NCBI GenBank assembly: GCA_000620205.1
Contig: JHVP01000006.1
Span: 1-64,000, forward strand
Direction: 5' to 3'
Source: Geodermatophilaceae bacterium URHA0031
GTDB taxonomy: Bacteria; Actinomycetota; Actinomycetes; Mycobacteriales; Geodermatophilaceae
DNA length: 64,000 bases
The notes below the pieces were generated by a model, which was not told where the DNA came from, ran no database searches, and was given only the letters and a program-made list of their open reading frames with translations. Both the position numbers and the translations under genes were made by a program. Position 1 is the first letter of the stretch. Every line of letters starts with the position of its first letter. Positions 35,409 to 46,730 of this stretch are shown in pieces.

Positions 35409-36158
35409 CTACGCCCAGCGGGTGCGGGCGCTCAGCGCGGCGAGGACGGCGGCGCCGGCGGTGGACGTGCGGAGCACCTCGGCGCCCAGCCGGACCGACT
35501 GCGCGCCGGCGGCACGGAAGGCCACGACCTCGCCGTCGGTGAGCCCGCCCTCGGGCCCGACGATCACCGCGATCGTGCCGGCCGTCGGGACGTCGACGGC
35601 GGCGAACGGCCGGCGCGCCTGCTCGTGCAGGACCAGCGCCAGGTCGACGTCGGCGAGCATCCCGCACACCTGGCGGGTGCTCATCGGGTCGGTGACCTCG
35701 GGAACCCGCGGACGGCGGGCCTGCTTGCTGGCCGCCCGGGCGGCGGAGCGCCACTTCGCCAGCCCCTTGTCGACCCGGTCCTCGCGCCACCGCGTGACAC
35801 ACCGGGCGGCGGTCCACGGGACGACCCGGTCGACGCCGAGCTCGGTGGCCAGGTCGACGGCGAGCGGCCCGCGGTCGCCCTTGGGCAGGGCCTGCACCAG
35901 CACGAACGTCGGGTCGGGGGCCGGGACGTCGTGCCGGGAGAGCACCTGCACCTGCAGCGTCGATGCCTCCGCGCTGAGCACCGACCCCAGGACCAGCAGC
36001 CCCCGCCCGTCGCTCACCCGCACCCGCTCGCCGGCCGCCAGCCGCAGCACGTCGACGGCGTGCCGTCCCTCGGCGCCCCCGACGGTCACGACGTCGCCGT
36101 CCGGCAGCTCGTCGAGCAGGAACAGCGGTGCGCCGTCGGCGTCGGGGGCCTCGCTCAT
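35409..36158 (-). CDS. rsmE: 16S rRNA m3U1498 methyltransferase RsmE
   Basis: A 249-residue SPOUT methyltransferase. The N-terminal PUA-like domain (about 1-75) is followed by the SPOUT fold: [29 protein letters not shown], then the knot region [16 protein letters not shown] and [20 protein letters not shown], which binds S-adenosylmethionine. It overlaps the dnaJ stop by four bases (ATGA). The hrcA-dnaJ-rsmE order is typical of actinobacteria and many Gram-positives. Confidence 0.95.
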   Translation of the reverse strand: MSEAPDADGAPLFLLDELPDGDVVTVGGAEGRHAVDVLRLAAGERVRVSDGRGLLVLGSVLSAEASTLQVQVLSRHDVPAPDPTFVLVQALPKGDRGPLAVDLATELGVDRVVPWTAARCVTRWREDRVDKGLAKWRSAARAASKQARRPRVPEVTDPMSTRQVCGMLADVDLALVLHEQARRPFAAVDVPTAGTIAVIVGPEGGLTDGEVVAFRAAGAQSVRLGAEVLRTSTAGAAVLAALSARTRWA

Positions 36159-37294
36159 CGGCCGTTGAACGCGTCGCGGACGCGGGAGAACAGCCCCCCA
36201 GCGTTGGCGCCGCTGCCCTCGGTGAGGTCCTCCCCGCGGAGGCCGGCGAGCTCGCGGAGCAGCTCCTGCTGGCGCTCGTCGAGCCGGGTCGGGGTGGTCA
36301 CGTCGAGGTGGACGAGCAGGTTGCCCCGGCCCGTCCCGCGCAGCCGCGGGGCGCCGTGCGCGCGCAGCGTGAGCACGTGGCCCGACTGGGTGCCCGGCTT
36401 GATCGTCAGGTCCTCGTGGCCCTCGAGCGTCTCGAGCTTGAGCGTGGTGCCCAGCGCGGCGGCGGTCATCGGCAGGGTGACCCGGCAGTGCAGGTCCTCG
36501 CCGTCCCGGGTGAAGACGTCGTGCGGCCGCTCGTGCACCTCGACGTACAGGTCGCCGGCCGGCCCGCCACCGGGGCCGACCTCGCCGTAGCCGGCCAGCC
36601 GGATCCGCATGCCGTCCTCGACGCCGGCCGGGATCTTGACCGGGATGGTGCGCCGGGCGCGCACCCGGCCGTCACCGGCGCACTGCGGGCAGGGGTTGGG
36701 GATGACCTGACCGGTGGCCTGGCAGGTCGGGCAGGGCCGGCTGGCGATGACCTGACCGAGGAAGGACCGCTGGACGCTCTGCACCTCGCCGCGGCCGTTG
36801 CAGGTGGTGCAGGTGGTGGGGTGGGTGCCGGGCGCGGTGCCCGCCCCGGTGCAGACGTCGCAGAGCACCGCGGTGTCCACGGTGATCTCGGTCGTCGTCC
36901 CGAAGACCGTCTCGTCGAGGTCGAGGTCGACCCGGATGAGGGCGTCCTCGCCCTCCCGGGTGCGGCTGCGGGGCCCCCGCGCCCCGGCGGCGCCGCCGAA
37001 GAAGGCGTCCATGATGTCGCCGAGACCACCGAAGCCCGCGCCGGCGCCGAAGGGGCTGCCGGCGGCACCGCGCCCGGTCTCGTACGGGTCGCCGCCGAGG
37101 TCGATGATCCGGCGCTTCTCCGGGTCGGTCAGCGCCTCGTAGGCACGGCTGACCTCCTGGAACCTGTCCTTCGCCCCGGGATCGGGGTTGACGTCGGGGT
37201 GCAGGTCGCGCGCCATCTTGCGGTAGGCGCGCTTGATGTCGGCGTCACTGGCTCCGGGCTGGAGGCCCAGCACGCCGTAGTAGTCGGTTGCCAT
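36155..37294 (-). CDS. dnaJ: Chaperone DnaJ (DnaJ2 type)
   Basis: A 379-residue co-chaperone of DnaK. The J domain occupies residues 1-70 with the HPD motif ([10 protein letters not shown]). A Gly/Phe-rich linker follows, then four CxxCxGxG-type zinc repeats ([32 protein letters not shown]), and the C-terminal substrate-binding domains. The ATG at 37294 is used; a TTG in frame one codon upstream is less likely. It is the second gene after hrcA, 15 bases downstream, and would be under the same CIRCE control. Confidence 0.96.
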   Translation of the reverse strand: MATDYYGVLGLQPGASDADIKRAYRKMARDLHPDVNPDPGAKDRFQEVSRAYEALTDPEKRRIIDLGGDPYETGRGAAGSPFGAGAGFGGLGDIMDAFFGGAAGARGPRSRTREGEDALIRVDLDLDETVFGTTTEITVDTAVLCDVCTGAGTAPGTHPTTCTTCNGRGEVQSVQRSFLGQVIASRPCPTCQATGQVIPNPCPQCAGDGRVRARRTIPVKIPAGVEDGMRIRLAGYGEVGPGGGPAGDLYVEVHERPHDVFTRDGEDLHCRVTLPMTAAALGTTLKLETLEGHEDLTIKPGTQSGHVLTLRAHGAPRLRGTGRGNLLVHLDVTTPTRLDERQQELLRELAGLRGEDLTEGSGANAGGLFSRVRDAFNGR

Positions 37295-37309
37295 CAAGCG
37301 TTCTCGTCC

Positions 37310-38332
37310 TCAGCTCTCGGCCAGCAACTGGCCGACGTAGCGCGCCACGGCTCGTACCGCGGCGATGTTGCCTGCGTAGTCCATCCGGGTGGGGCCGACG
37401 ACACCGAGGCCGCCGAGGGCCTGGTCACCCGACCCGTACCCGACGGAGACGAAGGAGGCACCCGTGAGCGCCTCGTGCTCGTTCTCCTCGCCGATGCTCA
37501 CCGTCACGGTGCTCGGTCCCACCTCGGCCATCAACCGCAGGACCACGACCTGTTCTTCCAACGCCTCCAGCAACGGCCGGACGGTGTGCGGGAAGTCCAG
37601 CGCGCTGCCCCGGGCGAGGTTCGCCGTCCCGCCGATCACCAGCCGGTCCTCCGAGGGCTCGACGAGGGTCTCCAGCAGCGTGGCACTGACCCCGGCGACC
37701 AGTGCGCGCAGCTGCGGCGGCGCGTTGTCGACCAGGTCGCCGACCTTGTCGCTGGCCTCGGCGAGCTTCGCGCCGGCGAAGGCTGCGTTGAGCAGCGACC
37801 GCAGCTCGGCGACGGTCTCGGCGTCGGTCTCGACCGGGACCTCGACCACCCGCTGCTCGACCCGGCCGGTGTCGGTGATGAGCACCATCAGCAGCCGGTG
37901 CGCGGTCAGCGGCACCAGCTCCAGGTGCCGGACGGCGCTGCGCGACAGCGTCGGGTACTGGACGACGGCGACCTGGCGGGTCAGCTGGGCGAGCAGCCGG
38001 ACGCTGCGGCCCAGCACGTCGTGCAGGTCGACCGCGCCGTCCAGGAAGCGCTCGATGGCCCGTCGCTCGGCGACCGAGAGCGGCTTGACCGCCGACAGCC
38101 GGTCGACGAAGAAGCGGTAGCCCTTGTCGGTGGGCACCCGGCCGGCGCTGGTGTGCGGCTGGGTGATGTACCCCTCCTCCTCCAGCACCGCCATGTCGTT
38201 GCGGATCGTCGCCGGTGAGACGCCCAGGTCGTACCGGGCGGCCAGCGCCTTGCTGCCCACCGGGTCGTTGGTGGAGACGTAGTCCTGGACGATCGCCCGC
38301 AGCACCTGCAGGCGCCGGTCGTCGTGCGCCAC
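37310..38332 (-). CDS. hrcA: Heat-inducible repressor HrcA
   Basis: A 340-residue repressor of heat-shock genes. The N-terminal winged helix ([25 protein letters not shown], then [19 protein letters not shown], read in parts) is followed by a GAF-like core and the C-terminal [17 protein letters not shown]. It binds the CIRCE element, aided by GroEL. The GTG 38332 start has GGGAGG eight bases upstream. A CIRCE-type dyad 38 bases upstream marks autoregulation. It heads the hrcA-dnaJ-rsmE operon. Confidence 0.96.
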   Translation of the reverse strand: MAHDDRRLQVLRAIVQDYVSTNDPVGSKALAARYDLGVSPATIRNDMAVLEEEGYITQPHTSAGRVPTDKGYRFFVDRLSAVKPLSVAERRAIERFLDGAVDLHDVLGRSVRLLAQLTRQVAVVQYPTLSRSAVRHLELVPLTAHRLLMVLITDTGRVEQRVVEVPVETDAETVAELRSLLNAAFAGAKLAEASDKVGDLVDNAPPQLRALVAGVSATLLETLVEPSEDRLVIGGTANLARGSALDFPHTVRPLLEALEEQVVVLRLMAEVGPSTVTVSIGEENEHEALTGASFVSVGYGSGDQALGGLGVVGPTRMDYAGNIAAVRAVARYVGQLLAES

Positions 38333-38369
38333 GGCTGACACCTCCCGTACCGGTTCGACGAGCCCGTCC

Positions 38370-38401
38370 CTGGCACTCAGGTGGACCGAGTGCCAGCATA
38401 C
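38370..38401 (-). promoter_or_regulatory. CIRCE operator with a -10 element for hrcA
   Basis: TGGCACTC (38371-38378) and GAGTGCCA (38388-38395) form the dyad separated by nine bases exactly as in CIRCE (consensus GCACTC-N9-GAGTGC); the outer C/G pair extends it by one base. TATGCT (minus strand, 38401-38396) sits right before it as a likely -10. HrcA bound here would block the start of transcription. Confidence 0.9.
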
Positions 38402-38516
38402 GACCGGCGACCGGTGCCGTCCTCCGGCTCGCTGGACCGGGTGTGCAGATGGGATCGATCCCGGGTCCTCAGCTGTCGCAGGCCGCCGGGGAATGACACT
38501 AGGGTGGTTCGAGTCG

Positions 38517-38993
38517 ATGGACCCCGGGCAGCCGGGGGCCGGTGAGCCGGGAGGACCAGCCCTGATCTTCAAGGCGGTGCGGGACGGTCGGCCGTACCCC
38601 GACCACGGCTTCTCCACCCGCGACTGGGCGATGATCCCGCCCCGGCAGATCCGGCTGGACACCCTCACGACCACCAGGCGCGAGCTGGCCCTGGACGCGC
38701 TGCTGGCCGACGACTCGACGTTCTACGGCGACCTCTTCCCGCACGCGGTGCAGTGGCACGGTGAGATGTACCTGGAGGACGGCCTGCACCGCGCGCTGCG
38801 CGCGGCCCTGCAGCAGCGCAACGTCATCCACGTGCGGGTGCTCGACCTCGATGCGCTCATCGACGAGCCGTCCGCCGAGCGTGCCGACGGTGCCGGTGGG
38901 ATCGCCGACACCGCAGCCCCCTGGGGCAGCGGCCCGTGGGGAGCGGCGGAGCGCGGGGACCTGCAGGCACTCGACCTGGACGGGCCCCGCTAG
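38517..38993 (+). CDS. Conserved actinobacterial protein next to hrcA
   Basis: A 158-residue protein. The core reads [40 protein letters not shown], then [51 protein letters not shown] in successive blocks. This is a well-conserved small family found beside hrcA in actinobacteria, including mycobacteria. No catalytic motif is known to me. The ATG 38517 is selected, with the frame open from 38493; the start is uncertain. It ends with TAG at 38991-38993, overlapping the stop of the convergent regulator. Confidence 0.8.
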   Translation: MDPGQPGAGEPGGPALIFKAVRDGRPYPDHGFSTRDWAMIPPRQIRLDTLTTTRRELALDALLADDSTFYGDLFPHAVQWHGEMYLEDGLHRALRAALQQRNVIHVRVLDLDALIDEPSAERADGAGGIADTAAPWGSGPWGAAERGDLQALDLDGPR

Positions 38994-39594
38994 AGCCAGC
39001 CCTTGTCCTGGGCCACCCGCGCCGCCTCGACCCGGGTGCGCGCCCCCGTCTTGCCGATCGCCGAGGACAGGTAGTTCCGCACCGTCCCCTCGGAGAGGAA
39101 CAACCGGCCGGCGATGTCGGCGACGGTCGCCCCGTCCGCCGCCGCGCGCAGCACGTCCGCCTCCCGCGCCGACAGCGGTGTCGCGCCCAGCGCCAGGGCC
39201 GCGACCGCCAGGTCCCGGTCGATCACCCGCTCCCCCGCCACCACCGCCCGGATGGCCCGGGCCAGCTCGGCCACCGGCGAGTCCTTGACCAGGAAGCCCG
39301 CCGCGCCCACCTCCATCGCCCGGCGGAGGAAGCCCGGACGGCCGAAGGTGGTCAGCACGACGGCCCGGACGCCGGGCAGCTCGGCCGCGAGCTCCCGGGC
39401 CGCCTCCAGCCCGTCCTTGCCGGGCATCTCGATGTCCAGCAGCGCGACGTCCGGCCGGTGCTCGCGGGCGGCCGCCAGCACCAGGTCGCCCCGGCCCACC
39501 TCGGCCACCACCTCGATGTCCTCCTCGAGGTCCAGCAGCGCCCGCAGCGCCCCGCGCACCAGGGTCTGGTCCTCGGCCAGCAGCACCCGGATCG

Positions 39595-39598
<4 letters not shown>
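38990..39598 (-). CDS. NarL/FixJ-family response regulator (second cassette)
   Basis: A 202-residue regulator with phosphoacceptor D55 (ALLDIEMPG), Thr in VVLTTFGR and Lys in LVKDSPV, plus a C-terminal LuxR-type helix-turn-helix (DIAGRLFLSEGTVRNYLSSAIG). It closely resembles the first-cassette regulator at 16422-17036 across both domains (shared segments such as VRGAL, ALLDLE, VVAEVGRGD, KTGARTR). ATG 39598 overlaps the kinase stop by four bases. Likely regulates the adjacent ABC exporter. Confidence 0.92.
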
Positions 39599-40701
<1,103 letters not shown>

Positions 40702-40736
40702 GGTCGGACGCTATCGCTCGGCAGCCCGGTCGCGGC

Positions 40737-41477
40737 TCAGCCGGCGACCGCGTGCAGGGGGCGGCGGACGGCGACCAGCCGGGCCGCCGCCGCGAACACC
40801 AGCCCGAAGCCGGCCAGCGCCAGCACCGGGGTGACCGAGAAGGTGCCGCCGGCCAGGTCGCGGCCCAGCTCGGCGTACCAGTACGACGGCATCGCGTGCG
40901 CCAGCGGCACCATGCCCGCGGGGAAGGCCTCGACCGGGAACCACAGGCCGCCCAGCGCGGCCAGGATGGCGCCGAGGATGCCGATCGCCGCGCCGGCGGC
41001 CTGCGCGTCCAGCGCCAGCCCGACGGCCACGCCGAGCGCCACGAACACCACCGCGCCGGCCCACATGACGGCCAGCAGCACCAGCCAGGTGCCCAGCGGG
41101 AACTCGACACCGTTGACGAAGCGGCCGACCAGCGCGACGACGACCAGGCTGGGCAGCACCAGCAGCGCACCGACCAGCACGTCGACGGCGAGGGTCGCCG
41201 CCGGCGGCACCGGCAGCACCCGCAGCTGCCGCAGCCACCCCGAGGACCGGTCGAACGCCAGCCGGATCGTGGCGCCCAGGGCGGCGCCGATCGCGCCGTA
41301 GGCCATCATCGAGATCATCGTGGCGCCGGCGACGTCCTGGTAGTCACCGGGCTGCAGCTGCCCACCGATGACCTTGGTGAAGAAGATCGTGAACAGCGCG
41401 GGCAGCAGCACGGTGAAGAACAGGTACTGCCGGTTGCGGCCCACCCGGCGCAGTTGGAAGAGCAGCAGGTCGGTCAT
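40737..41477 (-). CDS. ABC-2 type exporter permease (second cassette)
   Basis: A 246-residue permease with six membrane segments, e.g. YLFFTVLLPALFTIFFTKVIG near the N-terminus, MMAYGAIGAALGATIRLAF, LLVLPSLVVVALVG, WAGAVVFVALGVAVGLAL, IGILGAILAALGGLWFPVEAF and VLALAGFGLVFAAAARLV. It overlaps the ATPase stop by four bases. Paralogous in role to the permease at 18274-19068 but more divergent in sequence than the regulators. Substrate unknown. Confidence 0.9.
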   Translation of the reverse strand: MTDLLLFQLRRVGRNRQYLFFTVLLPALFTIFFTKVIGGQLQPGDYQDVAGATMISMMAYGAIGAALGATIRLAFDRSSGWLRQLRVLPVPPAATLAVDVLVGALLVLPSLVVVALVGRFVNGVEFPLGTWLVLLAVMWAGAVVFVALGVAVGLALDAQAAGAAIGILGAILAALGGLWFPVEAFPAGMVPLAHAMPSYWYAELGRDLAGGTFSVTPVLALAGFGLVFAAAARLVAVRRPLHAVAG

Positions 41478-42373
41478 CGGAGGGCTCCGCTCGCGTCGAT
41501 GAGGTGCAGGAAGGCCTGTTCGAGGGTGGCGCCGCGGACCTCGAGGTCCGGCAGCGAGCGGGGGCCGGCGAGCAGCGCGCGCAGCGTCGCCTCCGCGTCG
41601 GACGTGGTCAGCTCGACCCGGTCGGCGTCCCCGCCCACGTCGGTGACGCCGGGCAGCCCGGCGAGGTCGCCGCGCGGCCCCGCGCAGCGGAACCGGATGG
41701 TGCGGCCGGCGACCCGGGACTTGATCGAGGCGGCGGACCCGTCGGCGACGACCCGGCCGCCGGCGATGACGACCACCCGGTCGGCGACCGCGTCGGCCTC
41801 CTCGAGGTGGTGGGTGGCGAAGACGACCGTGTGCCCGCGCCCTGCCAGCCCCCGCATCGTCGTCCAGAACGCCTGGCGGGCCTCGACGTCCATGGCCGAG
41901 GTCGGCTCGTCGAGCAGCAGCAGGGGCGGGGCGCCCGCCAGGGCGAGGGCGAGCAGCACGCGCTGCCGCTGACCGCCGGAGAGGGCGTCGACCCCGCGGT
42001 CCAGCAGTCCGTCGATGCCGGTGGTGGCGAGCAGGTCCGCCAGCGGCCAGGGCTGGTCGTAGCGGCGGCGGACCAGGGCCAGCACCTCACCGACCCGGCT
42101 CTCGCTCGGCAGCCCGCCGTGCTGCAGCATCGCGCCCACCCCGCCGGCCCGGACCGCCTCCGCCGGGGAGCGGCCGTGCAGCAGCACCCGGCCCGCCGAC
42201 GGCCGGAACAGACCCAGGGCCGCGTTGACCGTCGAGGACTTGCCGGCTCCGTTGGCGCCGAGCAGCGCGACGGTCTCACCGGGGCTGATCTGCAGGTCCA
42301 GTGCGTCGACGGCGACCGTGTCGCCGTAGCGGACGGTGAGCTCCGCGATGTCCAGGGCGGGGGTGACGGGCAT
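41474..42373 (-). CDS. ABC exporter ATP-binding protein (second cassette)
   Basis: A 299-residue ATPase. Walker A is GANGAGKSS (residues 39-47), the signature [12 protein letters not shown], Walker [10 protein letters not shown], and the switch His is in [10 protein letters not shown]. The C-terminal 80 residues match the extension of its paralogue at 19065-20015. It is the first gene of the ATPase-permease-kinase-regulator operon, and transcription starts divergently from recQ across about 106 bases. Probable multidrug or antimicrobial-peptide efflux. Confidence 0.93.
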   Translation of the reverse strand: MPVTPALDIAELTVRYGDTVAVDALDLQISPGETVALLGANGAGKSSTVNAALGLFRPSAGRVLLHGRSPAEAVRAGGVGAMLQHGGLPSESRVGEVLALVRRRYDQPWPLADLLATTGIDGLLDRGVDALSGGQRQRVLLALALAGAPPLLLLDEPTSAMDVEARQAFWTTMRGLAGRGHTVVFATHHLEEADAVADRVVVIAGGRVVADGSAASIKSRVAGRTIRFRCAGPRGDLAGLPGVTDVGGDADRVELTTSDAEATLRALLAGPRSLPDLEVRGATLEQAFLHLIDASGALR

Positions 42374-42479
42374 GGGAAGAGCCTGGCGAGCCGGGCCGGC
42401 CGTGGGTAGTGCGGGACGTCGTCCACACCACCTGACGGATGTCAGACGGACGCTCCCTGCCCGCCTACCCTCGGCAGGC

Positions 42480-44324
42480 GTGGACGTGACCGAGGCCCCG
42501 GTGCCGGCCGACCCCGCCCTCGAGGTGCTGGAGCGGGTGTTCGGCTACGGCGCCTTCCGCGGACCCCAGCGCGAGGTGGTCGACCACGTCGTCGCCGGCG
42601 GGGACGCCCTGGTGCTGATGCCCACCGGTGGGGGCAAGTCGCTGTGCTACCAGGTGCCGGCGCTGCTGCGTGAGGGCGTGGGAGTCGTCATCTCCCCGCT
42701 GATCGCGCTGATGCAGGACCAGGTCGACGCGCTGCGGGCGCTGGGCGTGCGGGCCGGGTTCCTCAACTCGAGCCAGGACCGCGACGAGCGCCGGGCCGTG
42801 GAGGAGGCGTTCCTGGCGCAGGAGCTCGACCTGCTCTACGTCGCCCCGGAGTCCCTGGGCGGGGGCTCCTCGCCCACCGCGCGGCTGCTGGAGCGCGGCC
42901 GGATCGCGCTGTTCGCCATCGACGAGGCGCACTGCGTCGCGCAGTGGGGCCACGACTTCCGGCCCGACTACCTGGCGCTGTCGATGCTGCACGAGCGCTG
43001 GCCCGACGTGCCGCGGATCGCGCTGACGGCGACGGCCACCCGGGCCACGCACACCGAGATCAGCACCCGGCTGCAGCTCGACGACGCCCTGCACGTGGTG
43101 GCCGGCTTCGACCGGCCGAACATCCAGTACCGGATCGCGCCGAAGGAATCCCCGAACAAGCAGCTGCTGGACCTGCTGCGCACCGAGCACCCCGGCGACG
43201 CCGGCATCGTCTACTGCCTCTCCCGCGCCTCGGTGGAGAAGACCGCGGAGTTCCTGGTGGCCAACGGCATCACCGCGCTGCCGTACCACGCGGGGCTGGA
43301 CCAGCAGGTCCGCGCGCGGAACCAGTCCCGGTTCCTGCGCGAGGACGGCCTGGTGATGGTGGCGACCATCGCGTTCGGCATGGGCATCGACAAGCCCGAC
43401 GTCCGCTTCGTGGCCCACCTGGACCTGCCGAAGTCGGTGGAGGGCTACTACCAGGAGACCGGCCGCGCTGGTCGCGACGGCCAGCCCGCCACCGCGTGGC
43501 TGGCCTACGGGCTCGCCGACGTCGTCCAGCAGCGCAAGATGATCCAGACCTCCGACGGCGACGCCGCGCACCGCCGGGTCCTGTCGGCGCAGCTCGACGC
43601 GATGCTGGCGCTCTGCGAGACCGTCGACTGCCGGCGGGTGCGGCTGCTGGCCCACTTCGGGCAGGAGAGCTCCCCCTGCGGCAACTGCGACACCTGCCTG
43701 ACCCCGCCGGAGTCCTGGGACGCGACCATCCCGGCGCAGAAGCTGCTGTCGACCGTGCTGCGGCTGCAGCGGGAGCGCGGCCAGTCCTTCGGGGCCGGCC
43801 AGTCGATCGACATCCTGCTGGGCCGGCGCACCGAGAAGGTCACCCAGCACGCCCACGACGAGCTGACCGTCTTCGGCATCGGCACCGACCTGACCGAGGG
43901 GCAGTGGCGCGGCGTCGCCCGGCAGCTGCTGGCCCAGGGGCTGCTCGCGGTGCAGGGCGAGTACGCCACGCTGACGCTCAGCGAGGCCAGCGGCCCGGTG
44001 CTGCGCCGGGAGCAGACCGTGCTGATGCGCCGTGACCCCGACCGCCCGGCGCGCTCGGGGCGGTCGGCACGCAAGGACCGGGCGACCGCGGCACCCGAGC
44101 TGCCCGCCTCGGCCGCCGGCGCCTTCGAGCGGCTGCGGGCCTGGCGTGCCGCGACCGCCAAGGAGCAGGGCGTCCCGGCCTACGTGGTCTTCCACGACGC
44201 GACGCTGCGGCAGATCGCCACCGAGGAGCCAGCCACCCTGGGGGCCCTGGGCACCGTCAGCGGCGTCGGCGCCGCCAAGCTCGAGCGCTACGGCGAGTCA
44301 CTGCTGGCGGCCCTGCACGCCTAA
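42480..44324 (+). CDS. recQ: ATP-dependent DNA helicase RecQ
   Basis: A 614-residue 3'-5' helicase for recombination and repair. The first RecA-like domain has Walker A ([12 protein letters not shown]) and the DEAH box ([19 protein letters not shown]); the second has [15 protein letters not shown] and [13 protein letters not shown] zinc module (CETVDCRR ... CGNCDTC) and winged helix (RQC) follow, and an HRDC domain closes the protein ([25 protein letters not shown]). Start GTG 42480 (or GTG 42486). Stop TAA, unusual here. Single-gene unit. Confidence 0.95.
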   Translation: MDVTEAPVPADPALEVLERVFGYGAFRGPQREVVDHVVAGGDALVLMPTGGGKSLCYQVPALLREGVGVVISPLIALMQDQVDALRALGVRAGFLNSSQDRDERRAVEEAFLAQELDLLYVAPESLGGGSSPTARLLERGRIALFAIDEAHCVAQWGHDFRPDYLALSMLHERWPDVPRIALTATATRATHTEISTRLQLDDALHVVAGFDRPNIQYRIAPKESPNKQLLDLLRTEHPGDAGIVYCLSRASVEKTAEFLVANGITALPYHAGLDQQVRARNQSRFLREDGLVMVATIAFGMGIDKPDVRFVAHLDLPKSVEGYYQETGRAGRDGQPATAWLAYGLADVVQQRKMIQTSDGDAAHRRVLSAQLDAMLALCETVDCRRVRLLAHFGQESSPCGNCDTCLTPPESWDATIPAQKLLSTVLRLQRERGQSFGAGQSIDILLGRRTEKVTQHAHDELTVFGIGTDLTEGQWRGVARQLLAQGLLAVQGEYATLTLSEASGPVLRREQTVLMRRDPDRPARSGRSARKDRATAAPELPASAAGAFERLRAWRAATAKEQGVPAYVVFHDATLRQIATEEPATLGALGTVSGVGAAKLERYGESLLAALHA

Positions 44325-44333
44325 GTACTCCGG

Positions 44334-44383
44334 CCCCGCTGCAGGGGCCCGCCGCGAGCCTGCGAGCGGTGGGGGCAGCGGGG
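44334..44383. terminator. Bidirectional hairpin between recQ and hemW
   Basis: CCCCGCTGC (44334-44342) and GCAGCGGGG (44375-44383) form a 9-bp stem around a 32-base loop that itself has internal pairing. It begins nine bases after the recQ stop and ends eight bases from the hemW stop. Confidence 0.6.
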
Positions 44384-44390
44384 TCCTTCG

Positions 44391-45635
44391 TCAGTCCGTG
44401 AGGTCGCGGATGACGGCGTCGGCCAGCAGCCGGCCGCGGTCGGTGAGGACGGCCCGGCCGGCGGCGTGCGGCCCGGCCTCCAGCAGACCCCGCACGACGG
44501 ACTCGGCGGCCCGCGCCCGTCCGGCATCGCTGAGCGCGGCCAGCGGCAGACCGTCCCGCAGCCGCAGCCCCAGCATCACCCGCTCCAGGGCCTGGTCGGC
44601 CGGGGTGAGCAGCTCGCTGTCGGCGGCCGGGTGCACCCGGGCGGCGAGGCGGTCGGCGTAGGCGGCGGGGTGCTTGACGTTCCACCAGCGCAGACCGCCG
44701 ACGTGCGAGTGCGCGCCCGGACCGATCCCCCACCAGTTCTCGTTCGCCCAGTACAGCTCGTTGTGCCGGCAGCGGGCCGCCCGGTCCCGCGCCCAGTTGG
44801 ACACCTCGTACCAGCCCAGCCCGGCGGCACCGAAGGCCCGGTCGGCGGCCTCGTACCGGTCTGCCAGCACGTCGTCGTCCGGCATCGGCAGCTCACCGCG
44901 GGCGACCCGGCGGGCCAGCCTGGTGCCGTGCTCGACGATCAGCGCGTAGGCGCTGACGTGATCGACCGGTGCGGCCAGGACGGCGTCCAGCGAGGCCTGC
45001 CAGTCGGCGTCGGTCTCGCCGGGGGCGCCGTAGATGAGGTCCAGGTTGACGTGCTCGAAGCCCGCGGCCCGCGCCTCCTCGGCGGCCTGGACGGCCCGGC
45101 CGGGGGTGTGCCGACGGTCCAGCACGGCGAGCACGTGCTCGGCGGCGGACTGCATGCCCAGGCTGATCCGGGTGAACCCGCCGGCCCGCAGCACGGCCAG
45201 CGACTCCGGCGTCACCGACTCCGGGTTGGCCTCGGTGGTCACCTCCACGTCGGCGGCCACGGGGAACAGCTCCCTGACGGCGTCCATGACAGCGACCAGG
45301 TCGTGCGCGGGCAGCAGGGTGGGGGTGCCGCCGCCGACGAACACGGTCTGCACCTCGGGCCGGTCCGGCCCGAGCACGTCGGCGGCCAGCCGCAGCTCGG
45401 CGATCGCGGTGCCGGCGTACTCGCTGCGGTTGGCGCCCGGGCCCAGCTCGTCGGAGGTGTAGGTGTTGAAGTCGCAGTAGCCGCAGCGGGTGGCGCAGAA
45501 GGGCACGTGCACGTAGAGGCCGAAGGGCGTCGTCCGCAGGCCGTCCCGGGCCACCGCCGGCAGCATCGAGGGGTCGGCCGGGAGCGCTGGGGTCTGGCCG
45601 AGGAGGGGCAGGGTCTGAGGCGTCGTGGCTGTCAT
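44391..45635 (-). CDS. hemW: Radical SAM heme chaperone HemW
   Basis: A 414-residue radical SAM protein. The 4Fe-4S cluster motif is CATRCGYC (C47, C51, C54) and a Cys follows as in HemW rather than HemN. GGGTPTLLP and the TEANPESVTPESL block bind S-adenosylmethionine. The C-terminal HemN-like winged helix covers about 320-414. HemW delivers heme to target proteins; older annotation as coproporphyrinogen III oxidase is probably wrong. The ATG at 45635 is used; upstream sequence is non-coding. Confidence 0.93.
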   Translation of the reverse strand: MTATTPQTLPLLGQTPALPADPSMLPAVARDGLRTTPFGLYVHVPFCATRCGYCDFNTYTSDELGPGANRSEYAGTAIAELRLAADVLGPDRPEVQTVFVGGGTPTLLPAHDLVAVMDAVRELFPVAADVEVTTEANPESVTPESLAVLRAGGFTRISLGMQSAAEHVLAVLDRRHTPGRAVQAAEEARAAGFEHVNLDLIYGAPGETDADWQASLDAVLAAPVDHVSAYALIVEHGTRLARRVARGELPMPDDDVLADRYEAADRAFGAAGLGWYEVSNWARDRAARCRHNELYWANENWWGIGPGAHSHVGGLRWWNVKHPAAYADRLAARVHPAADSELLTPADQALERVMLGLRLRDGLPLAALSDAGRARAAESVVRGLLEAGPHAAGRAVLTDRGRLLADAVIRDLTD

Positions 45636-45685
45636 CGCTGCTCCCAGTGTGACCGCCCCCGGCAACCGACCGGCACGATGTCGGG

Positions 45686-46471
45686 GTGACCTCCGCGACC
45701 ACCGGTGACCGCGTCCTGCACGTCGAGGTGTCCTCGGGCGTCGCCCGGCTGACCCTGGACTCCCCCGCGAACCGCAACGCGCTCTCCCGGGCGATGCGGG
45801 CGCAGCTCCGGCAGGCGCTGACCGAGGCGTTCGCCGACGACGCCGTCCGGGTCGTGGTGCTCGACCACACCGGCCGGGTCTTCTGCTCCGGCATGGACCT
45901 CTCCGAGGCCACCGGCGGAGGAGCCGCCGACCAGGGCGTCAACGAGCTCCCCGAGCTGCTGCAGCTGGTGTGGTCCGCGCCGAAGCCGGTGCTGGCCGCG
46001 GTGCGCGGACCGGCCCGCGCCGGCGGCGTCGGCCTCGCCGCCGCGTGCGACGTCGTGGTGGCCGGCGCAAGCGCCACCTTCGCGTTCACCGAGGTGCGGA
46101 TCGGCGTCGTCCCGGCCGTGATCTCGGCGGTGTGCCGGCCGCGGATGCTGCCGCACGTCGCGCACCGGCTGATGCTCACCGGGGAGGTCTTCGACGCCGG
46201 CACCGCGGCCGCCGGCGGGCTGGTCGACCTGGCCGTCGCCGACGACGAGGTCGACGCCGCCGTCACCGCCCAGGTGACCGCGCTCGCGGCCGGGGCCCCG
46301 GCCGCACTCGCCGAGACCAAGCGGCTGCTGCGCTCGGGCACCGACCTGGCCGGTCAGTTCCCTGCGCTGCTCGAGCTGTCGGCCCGGTTCTTCGCCAGCG
46401 AGGAGGGCCAGGAGGGGATCGCGGCGTTCCGCGAGAAGCGCCCGGCCCGCTGGGTCCCGACCACCGGCTGA
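45686..46471 (+). CDS. Enoyl-CoA hydratase/isomerase family protein
   Basis: A 261-residue crotonase-fold enzyme. It has the N-terminal VARLTLDSPANRNALS, the first oxyanion-hole segment RVFCSGMDLSE, and the second one RGPARAGGVGLAAACDVVVA. The region VRIGVVPAVISA places residues where catalytic Glu occurs in true hydratases; E in FTEVRIG is conserved, but the second catalytic Glu is not obvious, so the precise reaction is open. Start GTG 45686. Stop followed nine bases later by a strong palindrome. Confidence 0.9.
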   Translation: MTSATTGDRVLHVEVSSGVARLTLDSPANRNALSRAMRAQLRQALTEAFADDAVRVVVLDHTGRVFCSGMDLSEATGGGAADQGVNELPELLQLVWSAPKPVLAAVRGPARAGGVGLAAACDVVVAGASATFAFTEVRIGVVPAVISAVCRPRMLPHVAHRLMLTGEVFDAGTAAAGGLVDLAVADDEVDAAVTAQVTALAAGAPAALAETKRLLRSGTDLAGQFPALLELSARFFASEEGQEGIAAFREKRPARWVPTTG

Positions 46472-46479
46472 GCGCAGTT

Positions 46480-46509
46480 GTGCTCTGCTCACCGTGGTGA
46501 GCAGAGCAC
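46480..46509. terminator. 30-bp near-perfect palindrome after the enoyl-CoA hydratase
   Basis: GTGCTCTGCTCACC (46480-46493) is perfectly repeated in reverse complement at 46496-46509 with a two-base centre. It starts nine bases after the stop codon at 46471. There is no U tract. The placement suggests a terminator, though an operator is possible. Confidence 0.6.
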
Positions 46510-46562
46510 GAGCATCGCCGGGGTACTTGTCGGTCTCCGGTACCGGCGGTCATCCTCGGCGC

Positions 46563-46727
46563 ATGAGCGAGGTCGAGCAGGACCCGCGGGCCCGGTTCCG
46601 GCAGCTGCCCGAGCCGGTGCGGCCCGAGGAGCTGGTGGAGAGCCAGCCCGCTGACCCACCGTTGCAGGTCGAGACGCCGGCAGACGCCGAGCGACGTCAG
46701 CTCGCGTCCGGCGGTGGCCCGGTCTGA
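46563..46727 (+). CDS. Small acidic hypothetical protein
   Basis: A 54-residue Pro/Glu-rich protein (MSEVEQDPRARFRQLPEPVRPEELVES ...). The start ATG 46563 is preceded by only a weak ribosome-binding site. No cysteine, membrane segment or known motif. Composition fits a disordered protein. It ends three bases from the selB stop, convergent with it. It could be a chance frame; the absence of stop codons and the balanced composition make a real gene slightly more likely than not. Confidence 0.5.
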   Translation: MSEVEQDPRARFRQLPEPVRPEELVESQPADPPLQVETPADAERRQLASGGGPV

Positions 46728-46730
46728 CGC

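Noticed and set aside
36128-38218. A 696-codon plus-strand frame
   Set aside because: It is the antisense shadow of dnaJ and hrcA, whose motifs and CIRCE operator are clear.
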